Program-made: the position numbers and the translations under genes
The notes under the pieces: generated by a model
What the model was told of the DNA's origin: nothing
Seen by the model: only the letters and a program-made list of their open reading frames with translations
Database searches by the model: none
Part shown: in pieces, positions 25,221 through 35,325 of the stretch
How positions within the stretch are numbered: the stretch's first letter is position 1
Layout: the number at the start of each line of letters is the position of its first letter
From: Anaerolineales bacterium
GTDB taxonomy: Bacteria; Chloroflexota; Anaerolineae; Anaerolineales; Villigracilaceae
Length of the DNA: 64,000 bases
Assembly: GCA_019187665.1 (NCBI GenBank)
Contig: JABARH010000036.1
Span: forward strand, 22,447-86,446
Reading direction: 5' to 3'

Positions 25221-26899
25221 GGTTGCGGGGTGACCGTTTGTTCGAGGGCGCGGCGCGTGATGAGATACCATTGCGTGATGAACAGGAAGCGGTCGCTGGG
25301 GTCGAAGAGCGGAGGTAATTGTACGCCGCGCACGTTCGCGTCAACGGCGTAGGAATAGACCGGCACATACAAGGGCAGCGACGGAATCTCGCGGCTGAAA
25401 ACAACCTGGAAGTTGCGATAGAGGCGGGCGCGCAAACCAAAGTCGGCGGTAACGCGCGCCTGCTCAAGATATTCCGAGGCGGTGCGGTCATCCCATTGCG
25501 AGTAGTTTTGTCCGCCGGTCGCCTCGGCTTGATGCCAGAACGGGTAGGGATCCGGGTCGGGGGTGCGCGGGTAGGCCAGTTCCACCAGCGCGGCCTGATA
25601 GGCGCGCGGCGTTAAATAATTGTTGATCACCTGGTCGTACGGTGCAGGAATTAATGTCACTTGTACGCCAATGCCCGCCCAGTTTTGCTGGATGGATTGC
25701 GCCATCTGCGCGTGGATGGGATCGTCGGGGTGCACCAGCGTTAACGACAGGCGCATATTTTCCTTGACGCGCACATTGCTTCCGTCGGCCGCGAGGGCAT
25801 ATCCAAGTTGCTTGAGCATGGCAATGGCGGCATCGGGATCGTACTCCACGCGCGGGACGCCGTCGAAGTAGGCCCATGAACCGGGCAGGATGGGGCCATG
25901 CGCGGGAACGGCCTGTCCTTGTAGGAAGAGGTCAATCAACCGCTGGCGATTGAGTCCGAGCAGCAGCGCCTGCCGCACCTTAACATCCTGCAAGAACGCG
26001 ACTTCGGGGTTCTTCAAGTTGAACAGCACAAATCCCATCTGCGGCATACGGCCGGTATATACAGAAAGGTCCCGATTCGCAAGCGCTTCAGGGAGCGTTT
26101 CAGTTGTAATCTGGCTGATACCCGCCACTTCGCCAGAGGCGTATGCTTCCAACGCGGCGGCGGAGGTGGGATAATATTTGAAGATCACCTGGTCAATGAA
26201 AGGGCGGGAACCGTAGTATCGGTCAAAACGCTTCAAGACCATGCCGTTGATCTGACCGCCGCTCACCAGTAAATGATCGAATTGATAGGGGCCGCTTCCG
26301 ACCGGTTTTACATTGAATTCCGCGTTCAACAGCTGGTCGAGCGCGATGCCGCCCAGCAGGTGTTTTGGCAGAACGCCAAAGGTCAGGTAATCGAGGAAGG
26401 GCGCGTAGGGTTCTTGAATCTTAAATTGCAGGTTTTTGTCGTTGAGGCGAATGACCTCGACCCGCGACCACAATGCCTTCACATCCTGTGGGAAGAACGA
26501 AGCCGGGCTCTTGAGGAGTTCGACCGTGAAGATCACATCGTCGCTCGTGACCGGCTGCCCGTCGTGCCAGAGCGCATTGGGGCGCAGGGTAAAGTTATAG
26601 ATGGTGCCGTCTTCAGTTGCGCCCCACGATTCGGCCAGGTCGGGTTCGGGAAGGCCGCGCGAATCGAAACGCATCAGGCCGCTATAAAGCAAGCGGTCCG
26701 CGTCTCGGTCGGGAGAATTGTTCCAATCGAGCAGGGGGTTGAGCCGCCCCATGGCGCCAATCAGGCCCTCGGTATAGACTCCGCCCTGCGCAGGCTGGGA
26801 ATCGATCACCGTAACGATCTCCTTTTGACTGATCAAAAGGATTCCAACCAAAACCAGGGTGACGGCCACCACCAGAATTTGCCAGCGCAAACGTTTCAT
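25217..26899 (-). CDS. ABC transporter substrate-binding protein, family 5 (peptide type)
   Basis: 560 residues. One N-terminal hydrophobic segment (residues ~7-24) without a lipobox Cys acts as an anchor or uncleaved signal. The mature part matches solute-binding family 5 (DppA/OppA-like): GRLNPLLDWNNSPDRDADRLLYSGLMRFD, LAESWGATEDGTIYNFTLRPNALWHDGQPVTSDDVIFTVE, and VRQALLLGLNRQRLI. It should bind peptides or similar ligands outside the membrane. No ABC permease or ATPase is adjacent, so the transporter is encoded elsewhere. The next two genes downstream, including a dipeptidase, are overlapped and co-translated. Confidence 0.88.
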   Translation of the reverse strand: MKRLRWQILVVAVTLVLVGILLISQKEIVTVIDSQPAQGGVYTEGLIGAMGRLNPLLDWNNSPDRDADRLLYSGLMRFDSRGLPEPDLAESWGATEDGTIYNFTLRPNALWHDGQPVTSDDVIFTVELLKSPASFFPQDVKALWSRVEVIRLNDKNLQFKIQEPYAPFLDYLTFGVLPKHLLGGIALDQLLNAEFNVKPVGSGPYQFDHLLVSGGQINGMVLKRFDRYYGSRPFIDQVIFKYYPTSAAALEAYASGEVAGISQITTETLPEALANRDLSVYTGRMPQMGFVLFNLKNPEVAFLQDVKVRQALLLGLNRQRLIDLFLQGQAVPAHGPILPGSWAYFDGVPRVEYDPDAAIAMLKQLGYALAADGSNVRVKENMRLSLTLVHPDDPIHAQMAQSIQQNWAGIGVQVTLIPAPYDQVINNYLTPRAYQAALVELAYPRTPDPDPYPFWHQAEATGGQNYSQWDDRTASEYLEQARVTADFGLRARLYRNFQVVFSREIPSLPLYVPVYSYAVDANVRGVQLPPLFDPSDRFLFITQWYLITRRALEQTVTPQP

Positions 26900-26981
26900 G
26901 GTTTAAAAAGGCTGGGCCGCCCGTCCGACCGGGGTGTATCCGCGCGGACAGCGGGCGGCCCTGACATGCGCCAACAGAATG

Positions 26982-27209
26982 TCAGGACAGAACAATGAGA
27001 AGCAGCACCAGCGTGAAGAACAACACGCTCAGCAAAATGGTCGCGCGAAACAGCGTCCGCTCGATGCCGCGCCGCGCGGTATACACGCTGCCGGTATCGG
27101 CGCCGGTCAGGCCGCCGCCGAGTCCTGCGCCCTTGCTTTGCAGAATCACGCTAAGAATGAGGGCGATTGCAGTTACAATCAGCCCCACTTGAAGAATGGT
27201 TACAGTCAT
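26982..27209 (-). CDS. secG: Preprotein translocase subunit SecG
   Basis: 75 residues with two transmembrane helices (~3-22 and ~52-73) joined by the family loop LQSKGAGLGGGLTGADTGSVYTARRG. SecG forms the SecYEG channel and promotes SecA-driven export. The ATG at 27209 has a strong GGAGG site and a promoter 30 bases further upstream; a longer in-frame start to 27314 passes through that promoter and is rejected. It is divergent from the PHP gene. Confidence 0.93.
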   Translation of the reverse strand: MTVTILQVGLIVTAIALILSVILQSKGAGLGGGLTGADTGSVYTARRGIERTLFRATILLSVLFFTLVLLLIVLS

Positions 27210-27239
27210 AATTGAGCCTCCTGCCAATTTAGCGGGGGA

Positions 27240-27269
27240 ATTATACTTGCGGGTGAGACAAATCGTCAA
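27240..27269 (-). promoter_or_regulatory. secG promoter
   Basis: On the minus strand, TTGACG (27269-27264) and TATAAT (27245-27240) are separated by 18 bases, 30 bases upstream of the secG ATG. Confidence 0.75.
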
Positions 27270-27322
27270 ACCGCATTCTGAAAACTGCATGAGCAAACCT
27301 GATCGGACCGGCAAACAGAACC

Positions 27323-28384
27323 ATGCACGAAATCATCGTTAACCTGCACATGCACACGCGCTACTCCGATGGAAGCGGCCTGCACCGCGACATCGCCTCG
27401 GCAGCCCTGCGCGCCGGGCTGGACGCGGTCATCGTCACCGACCACAATGTGCTGGTCAAAGATTTTGAGGGCTACCATCGCGACGGAAGCAAACGCGTCC
27501 TGATGCTCATCGGCCAGGAGGTCCACGACCAGGCGCGCACCCCGCAGCGAAATCATCTATTGATTTTTGGAGCGCAGCGCGACTTGTCCACCCTCGCCGA
27601 TGAGCCGCAAACGCTGATCCACGCCGTCCGCGATGCAGGCGGGATCTGCTTCCTGGCCCATCCCTATGATCCCGAAGCGCCGCTCGTCCACGAGACGAAC
27701 ATTGACTGGGTCAACTGGGAGGTGACGGGTTATACCGGCATTGAGCTCTGGAATCACTTCAGCGAATTCAAACTGGTTGTCACAAGTTGGGGACGCGCCA
27801 TCTTCCATGCCATCTTTCCAAAGTTCTATGGGCGCGGACCCATTCCTGGAACCCTGCAAAAATGGGACGAATTGCTCGCCAGCGGAAAGCGCGTGGCGGC
27901 CATTGGCGGCTCGGACGCGCACGCCTGGCCTTACCGCCTCGGGCCGATCCAGCGGATTCTCTTTCCATACGATTTCCATTTCTCGGCGTTGAATACGCAC
28001 CTGCTGGTTGCCGAACCGCTGGACGGCGATTCGAATCTCGACGGCAGGCGGATCCTCGAGGCTCTCGGTCTGGGTCGCGGCTGGATCGGCTACGACCTGA
28101 TCGCGCCGACGCGCGGCTTCCGCTTTAGCGCGCAGGGGCGCGAACATCACGCGGTCATGGGCGAGGAACTTCCGCTCAACAGCAGTGTGACGCTTCAGGG
28201 GAAATTTCCGGGCGAGGCGGAAGTTTGGCTGCTGCGAAACGGGCAACCCGTTCAGAAGTGGAAGCGGGCGGAAAGATTCAGCTATACCGCGCGCGAATCG
28301 GGGGTCTATCGCGTGGAGGCATATCGGCGCTATCTAGGCGCTCGGCGCGGCTGGATCTTCAGCAATCCAATCTATGTGAAGTAG
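27323..28384 (+). CDS. PHP-domain metal-dependent hydrolase (CehA/McbA-like)
   Basis: 353 residues. The PHP fold is shown by NLHMHTRYSDGSG (first metal motif), AVIVTDHNV (second), and a GGSDAHAWP motif near residue 198 (third). The spacing and the extra C-terminal ~90-residue beta domain (EAEVWLLRNGQPVQKWK onwards) fit the CehA/McbA-like subgroup, which acts as phosphoesterases or esterases. The substrate is unknown. The gene is followed within 10 bases by the rpsF promoter. Confidence 0.85.
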   Translation: MHEIIVNLHMHTRYSDGSGLHRDIASAALRAGLDAVIVTDHNVLVKDFEGYHRDGSKRVLMLIGQEVHDQARTPQRNHLLIFGAQRDLSTLADEPQTLIHAVRDAGGICFLAHPYDPEAPLVHETNIDWVNWEVTGYTGIELWNHFSEFKLVVTSWGRAIFHAIFPKFYGRGPIPGTLQKWDELLASGKRVAAIGGSDAHAWPYRLGPIQRILFPYDFHFSALNTHLLVAEPLDGDSNLDGRRILEALGLGRGWIGYDLIAPTRGFRFSAQGREHHAVMGEELPLNSSVTLQGKFPGEAEVWLLRNGQPVQKWKRAERFSYTARESGVYRVEAYRRYLGARRGWIFSNPIYVK

Positions 28385-28390
28385 CGTAAA

Positions 28391-28419
28391 TTGGCAATTT
28401 GCGCCACTTGTGGTAAACT
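28391..28419 (+). promoter_or_regulatory. rpsF operon promoter
   Basis: TTGGCA (28391-28396) and TAAACT (28414-28419) are separated by 17 bases. The resulting leader before rpsF would be about 90 nt. Confidence 0.65.
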
Positions 28420-28454
28420 ACCGCCCGCTCAAGACACAACCTGTGTCTCCTTCC

Positions 28455-28486
28455 GCTCCCGGCATACCCACGGTACGAACGGGAGC
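28455..28486 (+). promoter_or_regulatory. Leader hairpin upstream of rpsF (possible S6:S18 autoregulatory site)
   Basis: GCTCCCG pairs with CGGGAGC, and inside it TACC pairs with GGTA, leaving an asymmetric internal loop (GCA opposite CGAA). The hairpin sits 29 bases before the rpsF start, in the position where S6:S18 complexes bind the rpsF leader in many bacteria. No T run follows, so it is not a terminator. The regulatory role is inferred from position and shape only. Confidence 0.45.
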
Positions 28487-28514
28487 CAACCCCATGGAAA
28501 GGAGGTTTTTCCTT

Positions 28515-28802
28515 ATGCGTAAATATGAATTGGTTTGCATTCTCCAGCCCGACCTGGACGAAACTGCCGTTAACAGCGCGCTGGATCGCGTGAAAGGCTG
28601 GGTCAGCGATGCCGGCGGCAGCGTGGATAAAGTGGATATGTGGGGCAAGCGCCGCATGGCGTATGTCATCCGCAAACAACGCGACGGGCAATACGCCCTG
28701 TTGAATATCACCCTGCCGGCCAAGGCTACCGCCGACCTGGAGCGCAATCTGCGCTTTCTCGAAACGGTCATACGCTACATGCTCACCAGCGTGGCGGCAT
28801 AA
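28515..28802 (+). CDS. rpsF: 30S ribosomal protein S6
   Basis: 95 residues, full length for S6 (MRKYELVCILQPDLDE, KRRMAYVIRKQRDGQYALLNI, TVIRYMLTSV). It binds 16S rRNA with S18 in the platform of the small subunit. The ATG at 28515 follows an excellent AAAGGAGG site; the longer in-frame extension overlaps the leader hairpin and is rejected. It is first in the order rpsF-ssb-rpsR, standard in many bacteria. Confidence 0.97.
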   Translation: MRKYELVCILQPDLDETAVNSALDRVKGWVSDAGGSVDKVDMWGKRRMAYVIRKQRDGQYALLNITLPAKATADLERNLRFLETVIRYMLTSVAA

Positions 28803-28835
28803 ATTGGGAAGTATCGGTCCCCCAAGGAGGACGAA

Positions 28836-29264
28836 ATGACTCGAGGCTTGAATAAAGTAATGATCATCGGCCATTTGGGTCGCGACCCGGAAATGCGCTA
28901 CACGCCTTCCGGCAAGCCCGTCACAACCTTTGCGGTTGCCGTCAGCCGCTCGTGGAATTCGGGCGACGGGGAGCGGCATACCGAAACCGAATGGTTCAAC
29001 ATCGTGGCATGGAGCAACCTGGCAGAAACCTGCAAGCAATATCTGACCAAGGGCATGCTGGTATACATCGAAGGCCGCCTGCAAACCCGTAAATGGGAAG
29101 ACAAGGAGGGCCAGAAACATTCCAGCGTAGAAGTGGTTGCGAACGAAATGACCATGCTCAGCGAACGCCGCGAGAGCAACCATAACAACGAGGCCGGAAG
29201 CGCCGCCACTCCCAGCGAGGAGGCTGCACCGACCGGCACCAATGAAGGCGATTTCCCCTTCTAG
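28836..29264 (+). CDS. ssb: Single-stranded DNA-binding protein
   Basis: 142 residues. The OB fold occupies residues ~1-110 (LNKVMIIGHLGRDPEMRYTPSGKPVTTFAVAVSR, ETEWFNIVAWSNLAETC, GMLVYIEGRLQTRKWEDKEGQ). A short disordered linker leads to the acidic tip DFPF that recruits replication and repair partners. An AAGGAGG site precedes the ATG. It lies between rpsF and rpsR, 33 bases after rpsF. Confidence 0.97.
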   Translation: MTRGLNKVMIIGHLGRDPEMRYTPSGKPVTTFAVAVSRSWNSGDGERHTETEWFNIVAWSNLAETCKQYLTKGMLVYIEGRLQTRKWEDKEGQKHSSVEVVANEMTMLSERRESNHNNEAGSAATPSEEAAPTGTNEGDFPF

Positions 29265-29282
29265 CAAGATTGGAGTTTTCTC

Positions 29283-29558
29283 ATGGCTGAAGAAATACGT
29301 CGTGGCGCGGAAGGCGAGGGCGGCGAACGCCGCTATTACGCCAAACCGAAGATCTGTCAATTCTGCGCCGACAAAACGATCACGATTGACTATAAAAAAC
29401 TGGACCTGCTCCGCCGCTTTGTCACGGACGACGGAAAGATCCGCCCGCGTCGACAGACCGGCACCTGCGCCCGCCACCAGCGGACACTTGCCGTCGCCAT
29501 CAAGCAGGCGCGGCACATCGCCCTCCTGACGTTTACCGAACAGCGGGATATGCGCTAG
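29283..29558 (+). CDS. rpsR: 30S ribosomal protein S18
   Basis: 91 residues. Typical segments are ICQFCADK (a CxxC pair suggesting the zinc-binding C+ form), [19 protein letters not shown], and [29 protein letters not shown]. The N-terminal ~18 residues are an acidic and glycine-rich extension. It is the last gene of the rpsF operon and partners S6 in the small subunit. Confidence 0.97.
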   Translation: MAEEIRRGAEGEGGERRYYAKPKICQFCADKTITIDYKKLDLLRRFVTDDGKIRPRRQTGTCARHQRTLAVAIKQARHIALLTFTEQRDMR

Positions 29559-29625
29559 CTCATCGCGCGGATGCGGGGCATGGCGCATTTTCCATGTCCC
29601 GCGTTTACGTCACGGAGAATCACTT

Positions 29626-31080
29626 ATGGCACCTCGTAACACAAAAGAAACTGTCTTGACCCGCAAACACGTGGCGCGCCTGGCGCGCGAAAGACAGCAA
29701 TCGCAATGGATTCGCTGGGGCGCGATCGTCATCTTCGCGATCGTGGCGGTTGGCGTGGTTGCAGGCCTGTTCATGGACGGAACGATTTCCATCGGCAATT
29801 TTAACGTTGACTACCTGCTGCGTAACCGCCCTGTGGCGCGCATCGAAGATCAAACGGCCACCTTGCAGGATTTCCAGTTGAATGTCCGCCTGCAGCGACA
29901 AGGTCTGCTCAATCAATACTTCACGTACGCGCAGTACGCGCAATTCGGCCTGGATATGACCCAGCAACTGGATCAGATCAACAGCCAGATTTCGCCGGAC
30001 GGCGCCCTGACGCTTGGGCAAAATGTCGTTGACGCGCTCGTGAGCGACCTGCTCATCCGTCGCGAAGCGAAGGCGCAGGGAATCACCGTCAGCGCGGAGG
30101 AGATAGACGAACGCGTCCGCGAGATCTTCGCCTATTATCCACAAGGCACGCCCACTGTCACGCTCACACCGACCGAGATCGTTTTCTCCACGCTTTCGCC
30201 AAAGCAGCTGGAGATCGTCTCCGCCACGCCTACGCCCAGCCTGACCCCGGAAGGCACGCTGACCGAAACCCCGGTGCCAACCTCCACGTTCACGCTGACG
30301 CCGGACCTCACCAGCACCGCGACCCCCACCCCGGAGCAGTCGCCAACGCCGACGCAAACCCTCTCTCCCACGCCGAGCATGACGCCCAGCGCGACCGCCA
30401 CGCTTACGTTTACGCCGAGCGCGACGTTCACCGCCAGCGCGACCCCTACACCATACACTCGCGAGGGTTTCGATCAGGCATTCCAGGAAAGCATGGACTC
30501 GTACCAGACCGAGTTGAACATCTCGCCTGCGGACTATCGCAAGCTGGTCGAGAGCGATCTGCTGCGCCAGAAGGTTTTCGAAGCGATCACCGCCCACTTG
30601 AAACCGTTCGAAGAACAAGTTTGGGCGCGGCATATCCTGGTTGCAGATGAGGCAACCGCCAACACCATCCTTGAACGCATCGAAAACGGCGAGGAATGGG
30701 CCGCGCTGGCCGCCGAATTTTCCACGGATACCAGCAACAAGGATCAGGGCGGCGACCTGGGTTGGTTTGGGCGCGGGCAGATGGTTCCAGAGTTCGAGGA
30801 CGCCGCGTTCGCCGTGGCCCCAGGACAGATCAGCAAGCCCGTTCAATCCCAGTTCGGGTGGCACCTGATCCAGGTTATCGGCCATGAGGAACGCCCGATC
30901 ACCGCCGATGCGTTCGAGCAGAAAAAGCAAACCTACTTTACCGACTGGCTCGCCTCCGCGCGCCGCGAGGCCGAGGAAGCGGGACTGCTCGAGGTCTTCG
31001 ATATTTGGATGACTCACGTTCCGCTGCATCCCGACCTTCAAGACTTCGAGCGCCAGATGCAGGCCCAGCAGGAAGAGTAA
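29626..31080 (+). CDS. Membrane-anchored parvulin-type peptidyl-prolyl isomerase with Thr/Pro linker
   Basis: 484 residues. A basic cytoplasmic start is followed by one transmembrane helix (~30-50), so the bulk is extracytoplasmic. A SurA/PrsA-like helical chaperone region follows (~70-165). Residues ~165-285 are an unusual TPTPT-rich insertion. The parvulin domain is at ~325-425 with WARHILVADEATANTIL, FSTDTSNKDQGGDLGWFGRGQMVPEFEDAAF, and QFGWHLIQV. It should assist folding of exported proteins. The long low-complexity linker separates the chaperone arm from the isomerase, which is not usual in PrsA. A terminator follows immediately. Confidence 0.88.
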   Translation: MAPRNTKETVLTRKHVARLARERQQSQWIRWGAIVIFAIVAVGVVAGLFMDGTISIGNFNVDYLLRNRPVARIEDQTATLQDFQLNVRLQRQGLLNQYFTYAQYAQFGLDMTQQLDQINSQISPDGALTLGQNVVDALVSDLLIRREAKAQGITVSAEEIDERVREIFAYYPQGTPTVTLTPTEIVFSTLSPKQLEIVSATPTPSLTPEGTLTETPVPTSTFTLTPDLTSTATPTPEQSPTPTQTLSPTPSMTPSATATLTFTPSATFTASATPTPYTREGFDQAFQESMDSYQTELNISPADYRKLVESDLLRQKVFEAITAHLKPFEEQVWARHILVADEATANTILERIENGEEWAALAAEFSTDTSNKDQGGDLGWFGRGQMVPEFEDAAFAVAPGQISKPVQSQFGWHLIQVIGHEERPITADAFEQKKQTYFTDWLASARREAEEAGLLEVFDIWMTHVPLHPDLQDFERQMQAQQEE

Positions 31081-31086
31081 TCAACG

Positions 31087-31122
31087 ATCCGCCTCCGAAA
31101 GCCGGGGCGGATTTTCTTTTTT
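31087..31122 (+). terminator. Rho-independent terminator
   Basis: ATCCGCCTCCG and the GGGGCGGAT arm form a hairpin followed by TTTCTTTTTT, seven bases after the isomerase stop. Confidence 0.85.
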
Positions 31123-31184
31123 ACTCTTGCACCGATTCTCGTCTCTTTGTATATTAGGACTTACGCATAATTGGCGTTCTCTAA

Positions 31185-31461
31185 GAGAGTGTTTCTTAAG
31201 TCTTTTTTGGACACGGATAACACGGATTTCACGGAGAAAATCATTTAGGCTCTTCCGTAATAAACGGGAAAGAGCCTCAACACAAAGTACACAAAGGCTC
31301 TCAAAGGGGGAAAGACGTTTAGCCGTAAGGGCTTTTCCTTCGTTGACTTTGTGTTCCTTCGTGTTTCAAAGGTTTTTCCCGTTAAAAACGGGAGAAAATC
31401 ATTTAAAAATCCGTGTTTGACCGTGTAATCCGTCAAACCCGTGTACTTAAGAAACAGTGTC
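31185..31461 (+). mobile_element. Family D element nested in family C copy 3
   Basis: Terminal inverted repeat GAGAGTGTTTCTTAAG against GACACTGTTTCTTAAG (14 of 16). TAA is duplicated at 31182-31184 and 31462-31464. The ends and a 3-base TAA/TTA target resemble MITEs related to the IS5 superfamily, though this is only a suggestion. Without the third-level insertion it would be 119 bases, matching the 118-base copy at 58203-58320. Confidence 0.82.
31248..31390 (+). mobile_element. Third-level insertion inside family D
   Basis: 143 bases flanked by a perfect 15-base direct repeat, GGAGAAAATCATTTA (31233-31247 and 31391-31405). Both ends contain a CCGT...AACGGGAAA-type inverted motif. The interior has CACAAAG/CTTTGTG words but no reading frame. 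Deleting it and one repeat restores a standard family D element. Confidence 0.75.
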
Positions 31462-31528
31462 TAACGCCAGCAGGCGCGTTAGATCTTCGGCGCGCCCTCC
31501 GCAAGGTTTTGCGTAAGTCCTGTATATA

Positions 31529-31595
31529 ATACCCACGGTCACAAATTACGCATTCCACCTTCTAAAAAAGTGCAATTTGTGACCGAGTGCGGTAT
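31529..31595 (-). repeat. Family A inverted-repeat element, copy 1
   Basis: 67 bases with imperfect ends ATACCCACGGTCACAAATT and AATTTGTGACCGAGTGCGGTAT. It differs at only 3 of 67 positions from the family A sequence at 53185-53361 after removal of that copy's insertion. It abuts family C copy 3 and ends 36 bases before the acsA start. Its right end supplies a TATAGT that might act as an acsA -10 box. Confidence 0.85.
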
Positions 31596-31630
31596 AGTTG
31601 GAACATTCAATTTCGCCAAAGGAGTCAAAC

Positions 31631-33535
<1,905 letters not shown>

Positions 33536-33550
33536 CGCGAGGAGGTCAGG

Positions 33551-34144
33551 ATGAAATTTCTGCGATTCTTTGCAAGCGAGGGATTGCTCGGCGCGCTGGT
33601 GGCGGCGCTGAGCATAATGACCGCGCTGGCAACCTTTCAAAACGCCTCGGCAAACTCCGAACAGAATCGATATGAAATTCTGGGCATGAAATCGCTCAAC
33701 GAGGGCAACGCAGAATATATGCGCTCGATCCAGGTGGTGCTTTACGATTATCAACTGATCGATTCGTATTACACCGCCGACTCGCAGCAGGACGCGGACT
33801 ACTTCGCCTACAGTTTCTCGCCCACTCTAAAGGACGCGCTCGCGCGCGATCCCAACAACCCCTTCGCCCAGGAATATTTCGACGCGATCTATTCCAACGC
33901 CACCGCGCTTTTGACGGATGCCGACGCAAATTTCGAACAGGCCAATCGCTGGGATGCCCACAGTGACCGGTTGCAGGTGGTCATGTTGTTTACGGCGCTG
34001 GGGTTAACCTTCGCGGCCTGGGCCTCGCTCCTGCGTTCAGAAAGCGCCATGCGCGTTCTGTTCAGTCTGCTTTCGATCCTCCTGCTCTGCCTTGGGGTTG
34101 GTTCGTACCTGCTGACGCTGCTGGCAGGCTGGTTCGCCCGTTGA
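33551..34144 (+). CDS. Small membrane protein with extracytoplasmic loop, unknown function
   Basis: 197 residues. One hydrophobic helix at the N-terminus (~10-30) and two at the C-terminus (~143-162 and ~168-190) frame a ~105-residue polar loop rich in Tyr, Asp and Asn, with helices such as YMRSIQVVLYDYQLIDSYYTADS. The overall layout resembles DUF4337-like proteins but the match is not strong. A GAGGAGGTC site precedes the ATG. It lies 15 bases after acsA and 19 bases before the GNAT gene. Confidence 0.6.
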   Translation: MKFLRFFASEGLLGALVAALSIMTALATFQNASANSEQNRYEILGMKSLNEGNAEYMRSIQVVLYDYQLIDSYYTADSQQDADYFAYSFSPTLKDALARDPNNPFAQEYFDAIYSNATALLTDADANFEQANRWDAHSDRLQVVMLFTALGLTFAAWASLLRSESAMRVLFSLLSILLLCLGVGSYLLTLLAGWFAR

Positions 34145-34163
34145 CAAAAATAAAGGAGGCCCG

Positions 34164-35321
34164 ATGAACATCCGCCCGGTGCGCGAAGAGGACATCGAAG
34201 CCATCATCAATTTGTTCCGCGTCAACTACGGCGACGATTACGCCCTCCCCGAATTCTACGATCCGCTGTGGGTGAAGCGCGGCATTTATTCCGACCACAT
34301 CCTCTGGCTGGTGATCGAAGACGAGGGACGCGTGGTCGCGTCGGGCGCGTGCATTTTGAACGCGGGCGATTACAACGACAACATCGGCGAGATCGGCCGC
34401 ATCGTTGTGGACCCGGCAGCGGGCGGCAAGGGGCTGGGCCGGTCGCTGCTGGCGGCCTTGATAGACGCATCAGACGAACGCGTCGAGTTCGCCTTCGCGG
34501 AGGCGCGCACAACTCACCCGAAGACACAGAAGATCTGCGAACGCCTCGGCATGGTCCCGCTTGGATTCCTGCCGATGGCCTACCAGATGACCTGGCGCGA
34601 AAGCTTCTTCATTCACGGGCAGTTGTTTGGCAACGGAAAACATTTGCGAGAACCCGAAAGCGTGGTTGTCATCCCCGAAGTGGCGCCGCTGGCAAAATTG
34701 TCGCTCCGAAATTTGGAAATGGACGATTCCGTCGCGGTGCAGTCGAAGGCCAGGCCCTACCCCTCTGATGGACAGTTCGAGGTGAAGCCGCTGACCGGCC
34801 AGGCCATGGTGCGCCTCTTGAAAATTGAACACGGACGCTATGTGGAACCTGAGATCTTCTCCGCCCTGCAGGTAGACATGGGCTACGCCCAACTCCGCAC
34901 GCGCCGCGCGGACTATCTGGTGGCGCAGGCGGGCGGGCGCATCCTCGGCGCGGTCGGATTCCATTTCGAGGAACACGACAAAGCCGTGCGCCTGATCGAG
35001 TTGATCGGCGAGGACGACACCGCGCAGGGGACGCTGTTGCGTTTCGCGGTCGAATCGGCAGAGCAGAAATACAACGCCGAGATATTGACCTGCGACGTGA
35101 ACGCCGAGTCGCCGCGCCTGCAACAATCCCTGCTTGAGCTTGGATTCCTGCCCGCCGCGTACATTCCCGGCATGGTCTTCCATCGCACCCACCGCCCGGA
35201 CGTGATCCGCATGATGAAACTACGCGTGAAATGGGACTTGGGGCCGATCGAATTGACCGAAACCTCGCGGGAATATTTCGATCTCGTCGCGCCGCTGTTC
35301 GAGAAGGCGGGGGTAAAATAG
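34164..35321 (+). CDS. Double GNAT-domain acetyltransferase
   Basis: 385 residues. Residues ~1-155 are a GNAT fold with the acetyl-CoA loop GRIVVDPAAGGKGLGRSLLAAL (R-x-x-G-x-G/A pattern). The second half (~200-385) has GNAT-like strands (ILGAVGFHFEEHDKAVRLIEL, LRFAVESAEQKYNAEILTCDV, LLELGFLPAAYIPGMVF) but a poor acetyl-CoA loop, so it may be a degenerate second domain. It is in the acsA cluster. AcuA-type GNATs acetylate and switch off AcsA in Bacillus, so regulation of AcsA is an attractive idea, but it is unproven. An AAAGGAGG site precedes the ATG. Confidence 0.75.
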   Translation: MNIRPVREEDIEAIINLFRVNYGDDYALPEFYDPLWVKRGIYSDHILWLVIEDEGRVVASGACILNAGDYNDNIGEIGRIVVDPAAGGKGLGRSLLAALIDASDERVEFAFAEARTTHPKTQKICERLGMVPLGFLPMAYQMTWRESFFIHGQLFGNGKHLREPESVVVIPEVAPLAKLSLRNLEMDDSVAVQSKARPYPSDGQFEVKPLTGQAMVRLLKIEHGRYVEPEIFSALQVDMGYAQLRTRRADYLVAQAGGRILGAVGFHFEEHDKAVRLIELIGEDDTAQGTLLRFAVESAEQKYNAEILTCDVNAESPRLQQSLLELGFLPAAYIPGMVFHRTHRPDVIRMMKLRVKWDLGPIELTETSREYFDLVAPLFEKAGVK

Positions 35322-35325
35322 GGGC

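Larger units (their letters stand above)
31155..31522 (-). mobile_element. Family C element, copy 3, carrying nested insertions
   Basis: The outer element begins TAGGACTTACGCA and ends TGCGTAAGTCCTG, with TATAT directly repeated on both sides (31150-31154 and 31523-31527). Removing the internal element D and its 3-base duplication leaves 88 bases that align with the intact 84-base copy 4 (49140-49223, opposite orientation). It has no coding capacity of its own. This entire region between the isomerase terminator and acsA contains only repeats. Confidence 0.85.

Noticed and set aside
31155..31595. Single composite transposon upstream of acsA
   Set aside because: Each segment has its own ends, its own duplication and separate copies elsewhere, so nested insertion explains it better.
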